This document shows positions 34,244 through 42,646 of a stretch of DNA of 51,138 nucleotides, in pieces; positions within the stretch are counted from its first letter, which is position 1; each line of letters starts with the position of its first letter. The notes below the pieces were generated by a model, which saw only the letters and a list, made by a program, of their open reading frames with translations, did not search any database and was not told the DNA's origin. Position numbers and translations under genes: made by a program. Origin of the DNA: Streptomyces violascens (GTDB taxonomy: Bacteria > Actinomycetota > Actinomycetes > Streptomycetales > Streptomycetaceae). Where the stretch lies: positions 1 through 51,138 of the forward strand of contig NZ_BMUA01000040.1 of the NCBI RefSeq assembly GCF_014649955.1, read 5' to 3'.

Positions 34244-34264
34244 AACTTGAGATACCATCAAGTT
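34244..34264. promoter_or_regulatory. TetR operator 1 between NmrA-like and TetR genes
   Basis: AACTTGA (34244-34250), 7 bases, TCAAGTT (34258-34264): perfect 7-base arms. Confidence 0.7.
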
Positions 34265-34289
34265 ATCTGGACAGTGACGAACCTACCTT

Positions 34290-34310
34290 AATTTGATGGC
34301 GTGTCAAGAT
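34290..34310. promoter_or_regulatory. TetR operator 2, same pattern
   Basis: AATTTGA (34290-34296), 7 bases, TCAAGAT (34304-34310). Same arm words and spacer length as operator 1, 16 bases before the TetR start codon. Confidence 0.65.
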
Positions 34311-34325
34311 AATGGGGTTGGCTGC

Positions 34326-34928
34326 ATGAGCAGCGGAGAGAGACGAGCCGGGGAACGGCCCCTGCGCGCGGACGCGCGCCGCAACATGGAAAAGGTGATG
34401 GAGGCCGCGGCGGAGGCTTTCGCCCGGGACGGGCTGGACGTTCCCCTGGAGGACATCGCCCGCAGCGCCGGCGTGCGCGCGGGCACCATCTACAACCGCT
34501 TCGGCGGCCGGGAGGGACTGCTCGACGCGGTGGTCGCGGACGTCGCGGCCGGCTGGCTGCGAGCGGTCATCGACCGCGCCACCGGGCAGAGCACGCCATG
34601 GGGCCGGTTCACCGCCTACGTGGCGGGGATGTGTGAGGAGCAGGCCGCGGACCCCGTCTTCAACGACGTCTTCTCCCGCCGCTACCCGGACGCGCCCGAC
34701 CTGCGGGCGGTCTGCGACCGGTCACTGGCCTTCGGCGCCGAGCTCATCCGCGATGCCCAGGCCGACGGCGCGCTCCGCCCCGGTGTCAGCGCCGACGACC
34801 TCGCGCGCATCTTCTCGGTCAACGCCTACCTCGTCCGCGAGCGCCCGTCAGGAGACGACGGCTGGCGCCGCACCCTCCAGTTCACCCTCGACGGCCTTCG
34901 CGCCCAGCCGGACAGCACCTCAGAGTGA
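34326..34928 (+). CDS. TetR-family transcriptional regulator
   Basis: 200 residues. HTH: RRNMEKVMEAAAEAFARDGL, PLEDIARSAGVRAGTIYNRF and GGREGLLDAVVADVAAGW. The remainder is a helical ligand domain (VAGMCEEQAADPVFNDVFSR, LRAVCDRSLAFGAELIRDAQ). The ATG at 34326 is preferred over 34293 because the longer version would lie inside operator 2. Controls itself and very likely the divergent NmrA-like gene. Confidence 0.92.
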   Translation: MSSGERRAGERPLRADARRNMEKVMEAAAEAFARDGLDVPLEDIARSAGVRAGTIYNRFGGREGLLDAVVADVAAGWLRAVIDRATGQSTPWGRFTAYVAGMCEEQAADPVFNDVFSRRYPDAPDLRAVCDRSLAFGAELIRDAQADGALRPGVSADDLARIFSVNAYLVRERPSGDDGWRRTLQFTLDGLRAQPDSTSE

Positions 34929-35148
34929 CGCAGGACGCCCAACCTCGTCCCGGGGACCGGCGCCGATCTGCATGTCGCCAGAGTCTGGGTCGAGTCCGCC
35001 ACCGAGATGAGCCCGGGAGAACAGGGCACCCTCAGGCTCGCCTCGCTTACGGCTTGGGGACCGATAGAGCGGCTTCGGATCGGTCGTGACGTGCCGAGGG
35101 CTGCGCGAGTTGGTGATGCGTGACGAATGCTTCGGTCCATGGGGTCTG

Positions 35149-35171
35149 GGTCCCGCCCTGGCGGCGGGACC
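35149..35171. terminator. GC hairpin between convergent genes
   Basis: GGTCCCGCC (35149-35157) pairs with GGCGGGACC (35163-35171), loop 5 bases, between the TetR gene and the convergent MmyB-type gene. It could end both transcripts. Confidence 0.6.
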
Positions 35172-35299
35172 AGGCCGTGGCGCGTTCCGTTTTCGGATCC
35201 GAACTTCAAACTGTCTGGACTGTTTCGCCGGTCGCTGTGGTTTGAGGGCTTCTGGCTGTTTCCTGCCGTATTCCGCTCCCATCTCTACCGTAACGGCAC

Positions 35300-36145
35300 T
35301 CACTGATCCGTCAGTTGACGGGCGGTCCCCCACGCCGCGAGCAGCGGGAGGTTCCGTGCGGTGGGCGAGTCCGGTTCGACGGTGTAGACGATCAGCCGCT
35401 GTTCGGGGTCGTGCGGTTTCACGACCGACTCGATCCCGAACTCCAGCCGACCGGCCACCGGGTGCGCGATCTGCTTGCTTACCGACGTGCGGTCGGTGAC
35501 GCCGTGGTCGTCCCACCAGCGTGCCACGTCCGGGTCGCCGGCACGCAACTCGGCGACCAGCGCGGCAAGGCGCCGGTCGCCGGGATGCCGGCCGGCCTCG
35601 TACCGCATCGCGCCGACGGCCGGCGCGGCGAAGTCGGCCCAGTTCACGATGCGGTCGCGGGCGTGTGGGTCGAGGAAGAGCCAGCGCAGGAAGGAGGAAC
35701 CTGGCTCCATCGGCGCACCGAGAACGGCGGTGAGCAGCGTGTTGCGGGCCAGGACCACGCCGCGGCGGCCGAGCAGCAGACCCGGCACATCGAGGTTGTC
35801 CATCACCCGCAGCAGGCCGGGGTCCGCCCGCTGCGCCGCGCTGTCATCACGTGGGGCGCGCCGGACCGGGGCGGCGAGGTGGCGAAGGTGCTCGCGCTCT
35901 ACGCCGTCGAGTCCGAGCGCCCGCGACAGCGCTTCCACGATGTCCTCGCTGATCGTCGGCTGCCGGCCCTGCTCGATACGGCTGTAGTGGTCCGGGCTGA
36001 GCCCCGCGAGCACGGCCAGCTCCTCGCGTCGCAGCCCGGGCACCCGCCGCGGCCCAGGGAACGGCTCAATCCCCGCTTGTGCCGGGGTCAGGCTGTCCCG
36101 CCGCGAACGCAGGAAGGCCCCGAGGGCCGCACGGTCGGCTGCCAT
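35300..36145 (-). CDS. XRE-family regulator with MmyB-type ligand domain
   Basis: 281 residues. N-terminal XRE HTH (LGAFLRSRRDSLTPAQAG, RVPGLRREELAVLAGLSPDH, YSRIEQGRQPTISEDIVEAL) and a C-terminal MmyB-like PAS-type domain (VMDNLDVPGLLLGRRGVVLA, SSFLRWLFLDPHARDRIVNW, VGAMRYEAGRHPGDRRLAAL, WWDDHGVTDRTSVSKQI). Such regulators bind fatty acids or other lipids and normally control an adjacent, divergent SDR gene; that arrangement is exactly what is seen here (36248). ATG at 36145 chosen; ATG at 36157 possible. Confidence 0.92.
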   Translation of the reverse strand: MAADRAALGAFLRSRRDSLTPAQAGIEPFPGPRRVPGLRREELAVLAGLSPDHYSRIEQGRQPTISEDIVEALSRALGLDGVEREHLRHLAAPVRRAPRDDSAAQRADPGLLRVMDNLDVPGLLLGRRGVVLARNTLLTAVLGAPMEPGSSFLRWLFLDPHARDRIVNWADFAAPAVGAMRYEAGRHPGDRRLAALVAELRAGDPDVARWWDDHGVTDRTSVSKQIAHPVAGRLEFGIESVVKPHDPEQRLIVYTVEPDSPTARNLPLLAAWGTARQLTDQ

Positions 36146-36176
36146 GCCCACCAGCATAGGCAGCGGCGCGATCGCC

Positions 36177-36201
36177 TGCCTGGTCATGCCGTGACCAGGC
36201 A
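36177..36201. promoter_or_regulatory. Perfect palindrome, likely operator of the MmyB-type regulator
   Basis: TGCCTGGTCA (36177-36186), TGCCG, TGACCAGGCA (36192-36201): 10-base perfect arms in the 102-base gap between the divergent regulator and SDR genes. Confidence 0.75.
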
Positions 36202-36247
36202 ACGCTCGCACTGGCACCCCGCCCGGAACCGGTGTTGCCTGGCGGGC

Positions 36248-37009
36248 ATGACCCAGACACTCACCGGCCGCACGGCCCTCGTCACCGGATCGACCAGCGG
36301 CATCGGCGCCGCCACCGCGCACCGTCTCGCCGCCGAAGGCGCGCGGGTCGTCGTCACCGGCCGCGACACCGCTCGCGGCGAGAGCGTGGTGAAGGACATC
36401 CGCGACAGCGGCGGCGACGCCTTGTTCATCGCCTCCGACCTCACCGCCCCTGCGGACGCCCTGCGCGCGTTCGCCCGGGAAACCACCGACGCCGCGGGCG
36501 GCATCATCGACCTGCTGGTGCACAACGCCGCGGTGTGCCCGGCCGTGGACACACTCGCCCTGTCCGACGCGGACCTTGAGCGCACGCTCGCGGTCAACAT
36601 CCGCGCCCCGCACGTCCTCACCGCCGCGCTGGCACCCGCGATGACAGAGCAAGGCCGCGGCACGATCGTCGTGGTGGGCTCGTGGATGGCGGAAGTCGGG
36701 CACGCCTACGTCGGCCTCTACTCCGCGTCGAAAGCCGCCGAAGCACAGCTCGCCCGGAGCTGGGCGGCCGAGTTCGGGCCACGCGGCGTCCGCGTCAACA
36801 CCGTCGCGCCCGGCGCCACCCGGACGCCGATCAACGACGATTCATCCGACGTCATCCGCCGCATGACCGAAAACCTGCCCGCCGGGCGCGCGGGCACGCC
36901 GGACGAGATCGCGGCCGCGGTCGCGTGGCTGGCCTCGGACCAGGCGGCGTACGTGCACGGCGCCACGATCGCGGTCGACGGCGGTATCACCGCTACCCGC
37001 GCGAGCTGA
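36248..37009 (+). CDS. SDR-family NAD(P)-dependent oxidoreductase
   Basis: 253 residues. TGSTSGIG cofactor motif, VVTGRDTARGES (Arg favours NADP), HNAAVCPAVDTL, VNIRAPHVLTAA, catalytic Ser (VVGSWMAEV), YSASK (Tyr and Lys) and VNTVAPGATRTPI, with the C-terminal VDGG. All triad residues are present. The gene is the usual partner of the divergent MmyB-type regulator, with the palindrome between them. Substrate unknown. Confidence 0.95.
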   Translation: MTQTLTGRTALVTGSTSGIGAATAHRLAAEGARVVVTGRDTARGESVVKDIRDSGGDALFIASDLTAPADALRAFARETTDAAGGIIDLLVHNAAVCPAVDTLALSDADLERTLAVNIRAPHVLTAALAPAMTEQGRGTIVVVGSWMAEVGHAYVGLYSASKAAEAQLARSWAAEFGPRGVRVNTVAPGATRTPINDDSSDVIRRMTENLPAGRAGTPDEIAAAVAWLASDQAAYVHGATIAVDGGITATRAS

Positions 37010-37126
37010 CGAACCCGCCGACTCCGCCGCTCTCCAGGCAGGCGAACTCCCACCAATAATTGCGACCGGAGCAGGGAGGCGGGGCTCGCCGGTTGCCCAC
37101 GCCCCCGCTTGTGGTCGCTGTCCGAG

Positions 37127-37345
37127 TCAGGACTTCGAGGCCGGGTCGTCGGCGAGGCCGAGGAGGTCTCGGCCCACGCGGATCACGGTGTCGCGCACCC
37201 GCTGCGGATCGTCCAGTCCGGCGCCGGAGAGTCCGCCGTCGTGCAGGAGCACCATCACGTGGCCCGCGTAGTCGGGGTCGGGGTGTGCCCTGCCGCAGCG
37301 GCCAACTGGGTCACGGTCTCCTGGAACCAGCCCGGTGCTCGGCGA
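37127..37345 (-). pseudogene. TetR-type regulator, C-terminal fragment
   Basis: Reads WFQETVTQLAAAAGHT in one frame then, after a slip near 37265-37290, PDYAGHVMVLLHDGGLSGAG and LDDPQRVRDTVIRVGRDLLG up to a TGA at 37127. This is the typical helical end of a TetR ligand domain. No HTH remains. Confidence 0.55.
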
Positions 37346-38133
37346 CCGCGATCCGGCAAGCAGCTTGAGGACATGATCGAAAACCGCCGCAGCCAGGCTC
37401 TGCCGTGTCTCAGTAGCCTCACCTGGCCGTCACCGGACGCGGCGGCCTGCCTGCGACATCTGACCGAGTCGGCCACCCAGCAGGTTCGCTGACCGTCCCA
37501 CGCACCTTTGAGTTTCGCGGTTTTCGCAGACCGGAGATGAGGCCGTAAACCACTACTACAGCCGGAGATCTTGTGACAGGTCTCCGGCTCTGTGCGGGCC
37601 TGTAACGAATCAACACGATGCTTCGCGGCCTCCTTCTCTAAGGTACGCGCACACCGAGCGAAGTTCATGACCAACTCGCCGTGAAATGCGGTGTGTTGTC
37701 TCCTCATCTCAACGAGCGCCAGCAGCAGCGGGCGCTGGCGGGCGGGCCCGACTGCGGGGGCACAGCGGGGCCGGGCCGTCGCGCGCGCCGCGGGGGGAGA
37801 GAGAAAGACGACGGTGCGAAAGGGGGTCTTCGAGTTGAAGGCGGTGAGGACCCGCTGCCCACAAGGCGGACGCATGGAGGCCGGCAGGCGCGTGAGTACG
37901 TGGGTGAACGCGTCGCACCACTTGCCTCCTTGGCCGCCGCTCTGCCCCGACCAAGTTGGGCATTGACACACTGGATGCGATGACCCGTCTGTTCACCACC
38001 GGCCCGCGGCTGCCGCCCGCACCCCACCCCGGACGTCGCCGGCACGCAACGAACGAAAGCGCGCGGGGTCTCAGCTCGGGAATCCCGCCGCTGCCTTGTC
38101 CAGACACCACAGACCATGGTCGAAGGGGAACAC
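37346..38133. other. Long region without a recognised gene
   Basis: Nearly 800 bases. Short frames on both strands show no motifs, biased composition or start signals. An inverted pair (CCGGAGATCT at 37561 and AGGTCTCCGG at 37579) could form a hairpin. GAAGGGG at its end serves the acetyltransferase start. Confidence 0.35.
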
Positions 38134-39087
38134 ATGACGTCGACGAAGCAGCCAGCAACCGATGTGACGATCCGCCCGCTCCAGGAGCGCGACCTCGATG
38201 TCGCCGACCAGGTGATGCGGATGGCGTTCGGCACGTTTCTAAAAGCCCCGGATCCGATGCTCGTCTTCGGTGACGCGGATCTGGTCCGTCCACGGTTCGC
38301 GGCTGCGCCGAACTGGGCGTTCGCCGCCGAGCGCGAGGGAGAAATTGTCGGCTCGAACTTCGCGACCCGCTGGGGCAGCTTCGGCTTCTTCGGCCCCCTG
38401 ACAGTGCGTCACGACCTGTGGGGCCGGGGCATCGCGAGCCGGCTGATGGAGCCGGTCGTCGAACTGATCGACAGCTGGCAGGTTCGCCAGGCGGGCTTGT
38501 TCACGTTCCCGCAGAGCGCCAAGCACATCCGGCTCTACCAGAAGTTCGGTTTCTGGCCGCGACAGCTTACTGCTGTGATGGAAAAGGGCGTCTCGCCGTC
38601 GGCCCCTCCGCGCCAGTTCACGACCTACTCGGAGACCGCCGACCCGCAACGCCCTGGGCTGTTGAGTGCCTGTCGTGACGTCACTCACGCGGTCTTCGAT
38701 GGTCTCGATGTCGAGCACGAAATCCGCGCCACGCATGATCAATCCCTGGGCGACACCGTCTTGCTGGACGACGGGTCCGGGTTCGCGGTGTGCCATTGCG
38801 ACACCGGTGAGGCGGGTACCGGCACCTGCTTCGTGAAGTTCGGTGCGGTCCGGCCCGGCAGCGACGCCGCAGAGCGGTTCGAGCGACTGCTGGATGCGTG
38901 CGAGCGACTGGCGGCGGATCGGGGCCTGCGGCGTATGGTCGCGGGCGTGAATGTCGCCCGCCACGACGCGTACCGCAGGATGCTGGAGCGGGAATACAGG
39001 ACATTCCTCCAAGGCGTGGTCATGCTCAATCCCAACGAGGACGGCTACTGTCGTGCCGACGCCTACGTCATCGACGACCTTCGGTGA
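38134..39087 (+). CDS. GNAT-family N-acetyltransferase, two-module
   Basis: 317 residues. First module: VTIRPLQERDLDVADQVMRM, WGSFGFFGPLTVRHDLWGRG (motif A with the acetyl-CoA loop LWGRGIASRL) and HIRLYQKFGFWPRQLTAVME (motif B). The second half (FVKFGAVRPGSDAAERFERL, VAGVNVARHDAYRRMLEREY) is a degenerate GNAT-like module as in tandem acetyltransferases. It transfers an acetyl group to an amine; the acceptor is unknown and the second module may bind it. GAAGGGG precedes the ATG at 38134. Confidence 0.88.
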   Translation: MTSTKQPATDVTIRPLQERDLDVADQVMRMAFGTFLKAPDPMLVFGDADLVRPRFAAAPNWAFAAEREGEIVGSNFATRWGSFGFFGPLTVRHDLWGRGIASRLMEPVVELIDSWQVRQAGLFTFPQSAKHIRLYQKFGFWPRQLTAVMEKGVSPSAPPRQFTTYSETADPQRPGLLSACRDVTHAVFDGLDVEHEIRATHDQSLGDTVLLDDGSGFAVCHCDTGEAGTGTCFVKFGAVRPGSDAAERFERLLDACERLAADRGLRRMVAGVNVARHDAYRRMLEREYRTFLQGVVMLNPNEDGYCRADAYVIDDLR

Positions 39088-39356
39088 TCACTGCACAGTC
39101 GTCCCAAGACCGTTGATCAGGGGATGACGAGGCGGGCAACATCATTGCGTCAGCTGGTGACGCTGCACGTCAAAGGGGCCTGAAGGGGCGAACGGGGAAT
39201 CCGTCACCACCTCCTGACATCATGTCCGAGTAGGAACGGAGCGGAGAACCGGCGTAGCTGTCAAACTCTTGACGCCCGATGCTTGGTGCAGTCGCCGGAG
39301 TTGCCACACGCGAGCTGACGCTTCTGTTGCTGCGCCATCCCGGTCGCCGCAGCAGC
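39088..39356. other. Gap between the convergent acetyltransferase and methyltransferase genes
   Basis: About 270 bases. A small inverted repeat GCGTCA-GCTGG-TGACGC (39149-39165) could act as a weak terminator. Nothing else seen. Confidence 0.35.
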
Positions 39357-40397
39357 TCAGCCGATCCGGGTCGCTTCGATCACACACATGGGGCCTGCCG
39401 TCGGGCGGATCCGGTCCAGGCGGAAGCCATTGGCGGCCAGGAGTTCGCGCCAGGCGGCGCTGGAGCGTTCGCGACCGGTGAGCATGCCCAGCATGGTGAG
39501 GTCGAGGAGGCGGGCGATCTGGGGGGCGTCCCCCCGGTCCAGGACGGTCTCCACCAGCACCAGCCGGGCGTCCGGCACGGAGGCGGCCTGGTGGATCCGT
39601 TCGAGGATGCGCCCGGCCTCCTCGTCGGACCAGTCATGGAGGATGAAGCCGAGCAGATAGCAGTCGCCCCGCGGGACCTCGGTGAAGAAGTCGCCGCCGG
39701 CCGTCGTGATCCGGTCGTCGACCTGGTGGGCGCGGAGCACCTCGGGGGCGGCCTCGACCACATGGGGCAGGTCGAAGACGACACCGTGCAGTTCCGGATA
39801 GCGGCCCGCGAGGGTGACCAGCACGGTCCCATCCGCGCCGCCGATGTCGACCACGGTGTGAGCACCGTCCAACTCGATCGCGTTCACCGCGTCCTGACGG
39901 ATCGCCTTGACGAAGTCGGTCATCGCGGCGCTGAACGTCTCCACCCGGTCCGGCTCCTGGCCCAACCAGTCGAAGAACGGCATCCCCAGGGCGAGATCGG
40001 CCGCCGGCCGACCGGTCTCGGCGGTCTGCCACAGGTGACCGAACGGCCGGTAGTGGGTCTCCATCCAGGTGAGCGCGACGTTGCGGACGGACTCCGCCAC
40101 CCCCGAGGCCAAAGTGCGGCCCAGCCTGCCGAGCCGGACTTCTTCGGTCTCTGCGTCGTAGTCGAAGACGTCCTCGACACCGAGCACCTGGATGATCCGG
40201 GCCAGCGGCTCAGCCTGCAGACCGGAGGCCTCCGCAAGCTCGTTCAACGGCCGCGGCCCTTCGAGCAGTCGGTCCGCGATCCGAGCCCGGGCTGCGACGT
40301 AGAGCGCCTGCGAGATCTGGAATCCGCCGAGCAGACGGAGCATGGCCAGGGCGGGCGCAGGGTTCGTGGGTGCCAAGCCGGCAAGCCCGATCTCCAT
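39357..40397 (-). CDS. SAM-dependent O-methyltransferase (family 2, AcsOMT-like)
   Basis: 346 residues. N-terminal winged-helix dimerisation domain (LRLLGGFQISQALYVAARAR, LNELAEASGLQAEPLARIIQ), then the Rossmann domain: VVDIGGADGTVLVTLAGRYP (motif I), GVVFDLPHVVEAAPEVL (motif II), ITTAGGDFFTEVPRGDCYLL and HDWSDEEAGRILERIHQAAS (catalytic His-Asp of LGFILHDWSDEE). Typical for O-methylation of secondary metabolites. GAAAGGACG precedes the ATG at 40397. No biosynthetic cluster is beside it, so the substrate is unknown. Confidence 0.93.
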   Translation of the reverse strand: MEIGLAGLAPTNPAPALAMLRLLGGFQISQALYVAARARIADRLLEGPRPLNELAEASGLQAEPLARIIQVLGVEDVFDYDAETEEVRLGRLGRTLASGVAESVRNVALTWMETHYRPFGHLWQTAETGRPAADLALGMPFFDWLGQEPDRVETFSAAMTDFVKAIRQDAVNAIELDGAHTVVDIGGADGTVLVTLAGRYPELHGVVFDLPHVVEAAPEVLRAHQVDDRITTAGGDFFTEVPRGDCYLLGFILHDWSDEEAGRILERIHQAASVPDARLVLVETVLDRGDAPQIARLLDLTMLGMLTGRERSSAAWRELLAANGFRLDRIRPTAGPMCVIEATRIG

Positions 40398-40639
40398 CGT
40401 CGTCCTTTCATCGATCCGGTGAGGCCGGACACCTCCGATCGGATTCCCGACGAATCCCACCGACTACCCAACGCGACGGCAGGGGAGGCGACACGGCTGT
40501 TGTCCTTCCTCGCGGGGCACCGGCAGACCTTGAGGCAGACCCCTCGACCAACCTGGAAGCCGCGTCGCGGGGGCGGGGCGGCTTCGGATGCTGACCCGGA
40601 GGAGAACGAGCCGCTGCTGTCGGCCGTTGTCCTCGCCCG

Positions 40640-40826
40640 CTGGCCGTCGCGAGCAGGCCGAGGCCGAGATCCGCCGCCTGATCGCGTACGGAAGGGCGTT
40701 CACCCGCCCCGCCCCGCCGACCTGGCCGCCGCCTCCGGCATGTCCGTCTCCGGAATCCGCACCGCCTATGACCACCAGGACGTGGCAGACGTCGAGCAGG
40801 ACGCTGGCCGCAAGCCACGCGAGTGA
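40640..40826 (+). pseudogene. Small HTH-like protein, frameshifted
   Basis: Two frames read as one: RREQAEAEIRRLIAYGRAF with TRP, then RPADLAAASGMSVSGIRTAY and DHQDVADVEQDAGRKPRE to a stop. The second part is a helix-turn-helix with SVSGIRTAY as the recognition helix. A slip near 40705 separates them. Function unknown. Confidence 0.45.
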
Positions 40827-41342
40827 CAGGCGATCTCTCCGGACAATTCGCCCAGGGACGGGAGCGCGGAACGACCACGCCTGAGACGTTACCGCCGCCC
40901 CTATGCCTGTTCCGAGCCGTGGGCGGAGCCGGTCACTGTCATCCGGGGGCAGCGGCTCGCCGCCCGCCCGGCCGTGAGCCTCGGACGGGCCGCCCCGCTC
41001 TTCCGCGCCCACTGCACCACCCGCGGCGCCGAGTTGCCCGGGGCCGCGGCGAACTGGTTCCCGGCCAGCGCCGGGCGGTCTCCTGACGGGCTGTTGGTGG
41101 GCGGCCGCGTCGCGTAGCACACACACCGCTCCGTGCAACTGCCCTTCCTCCGGCGGCAGGGCAGCGTGCCGGGGTTCATCGCCGGCCCTGCAGCCTGAGC
41201 ACCCGTACGCCACACAGGCCCGCCGGGAGCTGCCCTGACGGATCGCTACGCGTCGAACAAGGCCTGCACGCAGGGAAGTTGACGTCGCAGGGCCCGCCTG
41301 CCGTGGGGCAATGATCCACGGGACGCGACTGGGGACTGGGTG
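40827..41342. other. Region without a clear gene
   Basis: About 500 bases. One plus-strand frame (to 41119) reads RLAARPAVSLGRAAPLFRAH, TTRGAELPGAAANWFPASAG and GRVA before a stop; it may be a protein end but I cannot place it. Confidence 0.3.
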
Positions 41343-41849
41343 TCAGGTCATCGCGAACTTGGCAACGTACTCGTCGAAGGGCTCGATGCCGACTTCCGCA
41401 CGGAGTTCGTCCATGCGCTCGGGCTCTTCACAGGGCCACGGGACCGGCGCCCCGTCCTTCACGCCGGCGATCTGAGTTCCGCAGACCTGCTTGCGGCCCT
41501 CATTGACCAGCGTGCGGTCGCGCAGGAAGGCCAGTTCGCGCGGGCTGGCCGAGCGTGCCGACATCGCCTGCTGCATCAGCTGGAGTGCGCGACGCTGAAC
41601 GTCGAGCTGCCGGTCGGCGTGCTGGGCGATGAGCCATGCCGCGCGTGCGGCCTCCTCGCCGACCAGTTCCGCCGTCGGCCAGCCGTACTCGTCCATGATC
41701 TCGTTGAGCCGGTCACCGTGCCGGGCGGTCAGTCGCCGCCAGGCCAGTTGCTCGGCGGGGTCGTCGCTGTTCGCGCGGACTGCCAACTGGTGATCGGCCG
41801 CAGCCATATCCGTGAGTTCCGCTGTCAGTGCGGCAACGTCGTGCGCCAC
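41343..41849 (-). CDS. DUF6624-like protein, unknown function
   Basis: 168 residues. The pattern LTAELTDMAAADHQLA, RRLTARHGDRLNEIMDEYGW, PTAELVGEEAARAAWLIAQH, DVQRRALQLMQQA and LAFLRDRTLVNEGRKQVCGT matches the streptomycete DUF6624 domain, an all-helical protein with conserved DRV/W/Q-H and YGTQ-like motifs; here the last is CGTQ. No known function. GTG at 41849 has GGGAG six bases upstream. Confidence 0.7.
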   Translation of the reverse strand: MAHDVAALTAELTDMAAADHQLAVRANSDDPAEQLAWRRLTARHGDRLNEIMDEYGWPTAELVGEEAARAAWLIAQHADRQLDVQRRALQLMQQAMSARSASPRELAFLRDRTLVNEGRKQVCGTQIAGVKDGAPVPWPCEEPERMDELRAEVGIEPFDEYVAKFAMT

Positions 41850-41855
41850 TCTCAA

Positions 41856-42112
41856 CTCCCAGGTCAGATCCCTGCTGTGTGTCCGCCCGCAAGCCTAGAG
41901 GTGCAAATCGGGTGTAAAGATCATTCCGGAGAACGGTGACAGGCGCCTCGCCGCACCGGGATAATGGATCTACCCCCGGAGCCAGAGCCGGATCGCTGCG
42001 ACGGAATGCAACTGGCCGCCGACGGGGACCGTGGGGCGGGGAGCTGCTGGCCGTACACGGGAAGCGATCCTTGGCCACTGTCAGCATTTGTGGCAGTGAG
42101 GCCTGATCAGCC
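41856..42112. other. Gap, nothing recognised
   Basis: About 250 bases upstream of the DUF6624 gene, containing its promoter region; no coding signal seen. Confidence 0.3.
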
Positions 42113-42646
42113 TCACATCCGGGATCTGAGCACGTCGACCTCACAGCCCGGGGCGAAGGGGTCGAAGCCGTGCTCGATCAGCCAGCGAACCACCAGCAGG
42201 CTTCGCAACGACCACCACGCATGGATCACGTCGAGGTCGGTGCCGTAGCCGGCGATGACGTCTTCGAGGTGCTCTTGGTGTCCGAGTGTGAAGGTGGCGA
42301 GGTCGTACAGGGCATCGCCCTGGCCCGCCTCGGACCAGTCGATGATGCCCGTGACCTCTTCACCGTCGACGAAGACGTGCGCGATCTGCAGGTCGCCGTG
42401 CGTGAACGCCGGAGTCCACGGCCGGAGTGCCGCCTCGGCGACCTGGCGGTTGCGGGTGACCAGTTCCGCGGGCAGGACGCCGTTCGTCACCAGCCCTTCG
42501 CACTCGGCGTCGAGTTCGGCCGCCAGCGACATCGCCTCGACCTCGGCATCGATGCGCGCCTGATCGGCGTCCACCTTCAGGAACACATCGCCGACGCGCA
42601 GGGTCACGCGCTCGGAATGGGCGACGACGACTTTGACCTCATCCAC
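42113..42646 (-). pseudogene. Aminoglycoside phosphotransferase-family protein with internal deletion
   Basis: 177 residues against the usual ~290. The ends look normal: VTLRVGDVFLKVDADQARID at the start, and THGDLQIAHVFVDGEEVTGI, IDWSEAGQGDALYDLATFTL (catalytic HGD and metal-binding Asp) and WSLRSLLVVRWLIEHGFDPF at the end. The middle is missing between AMSLA and AELDAECEGLVTNGVL: roughly 100 residues of the ATP-binding lobe. The frame is kept, but nucleotide binding should be lost. The deletion suggests an old recombination; the helicase fragment abuts its start. Confidence 0.7.

Noticed and set aside
35315..36240. Long plus-strand extension upstream of the SDR at 36248
   Set aside because: Antisense of the MmyB-type regulator gene; the SDR fold begins exactly at the ATG at 36248.
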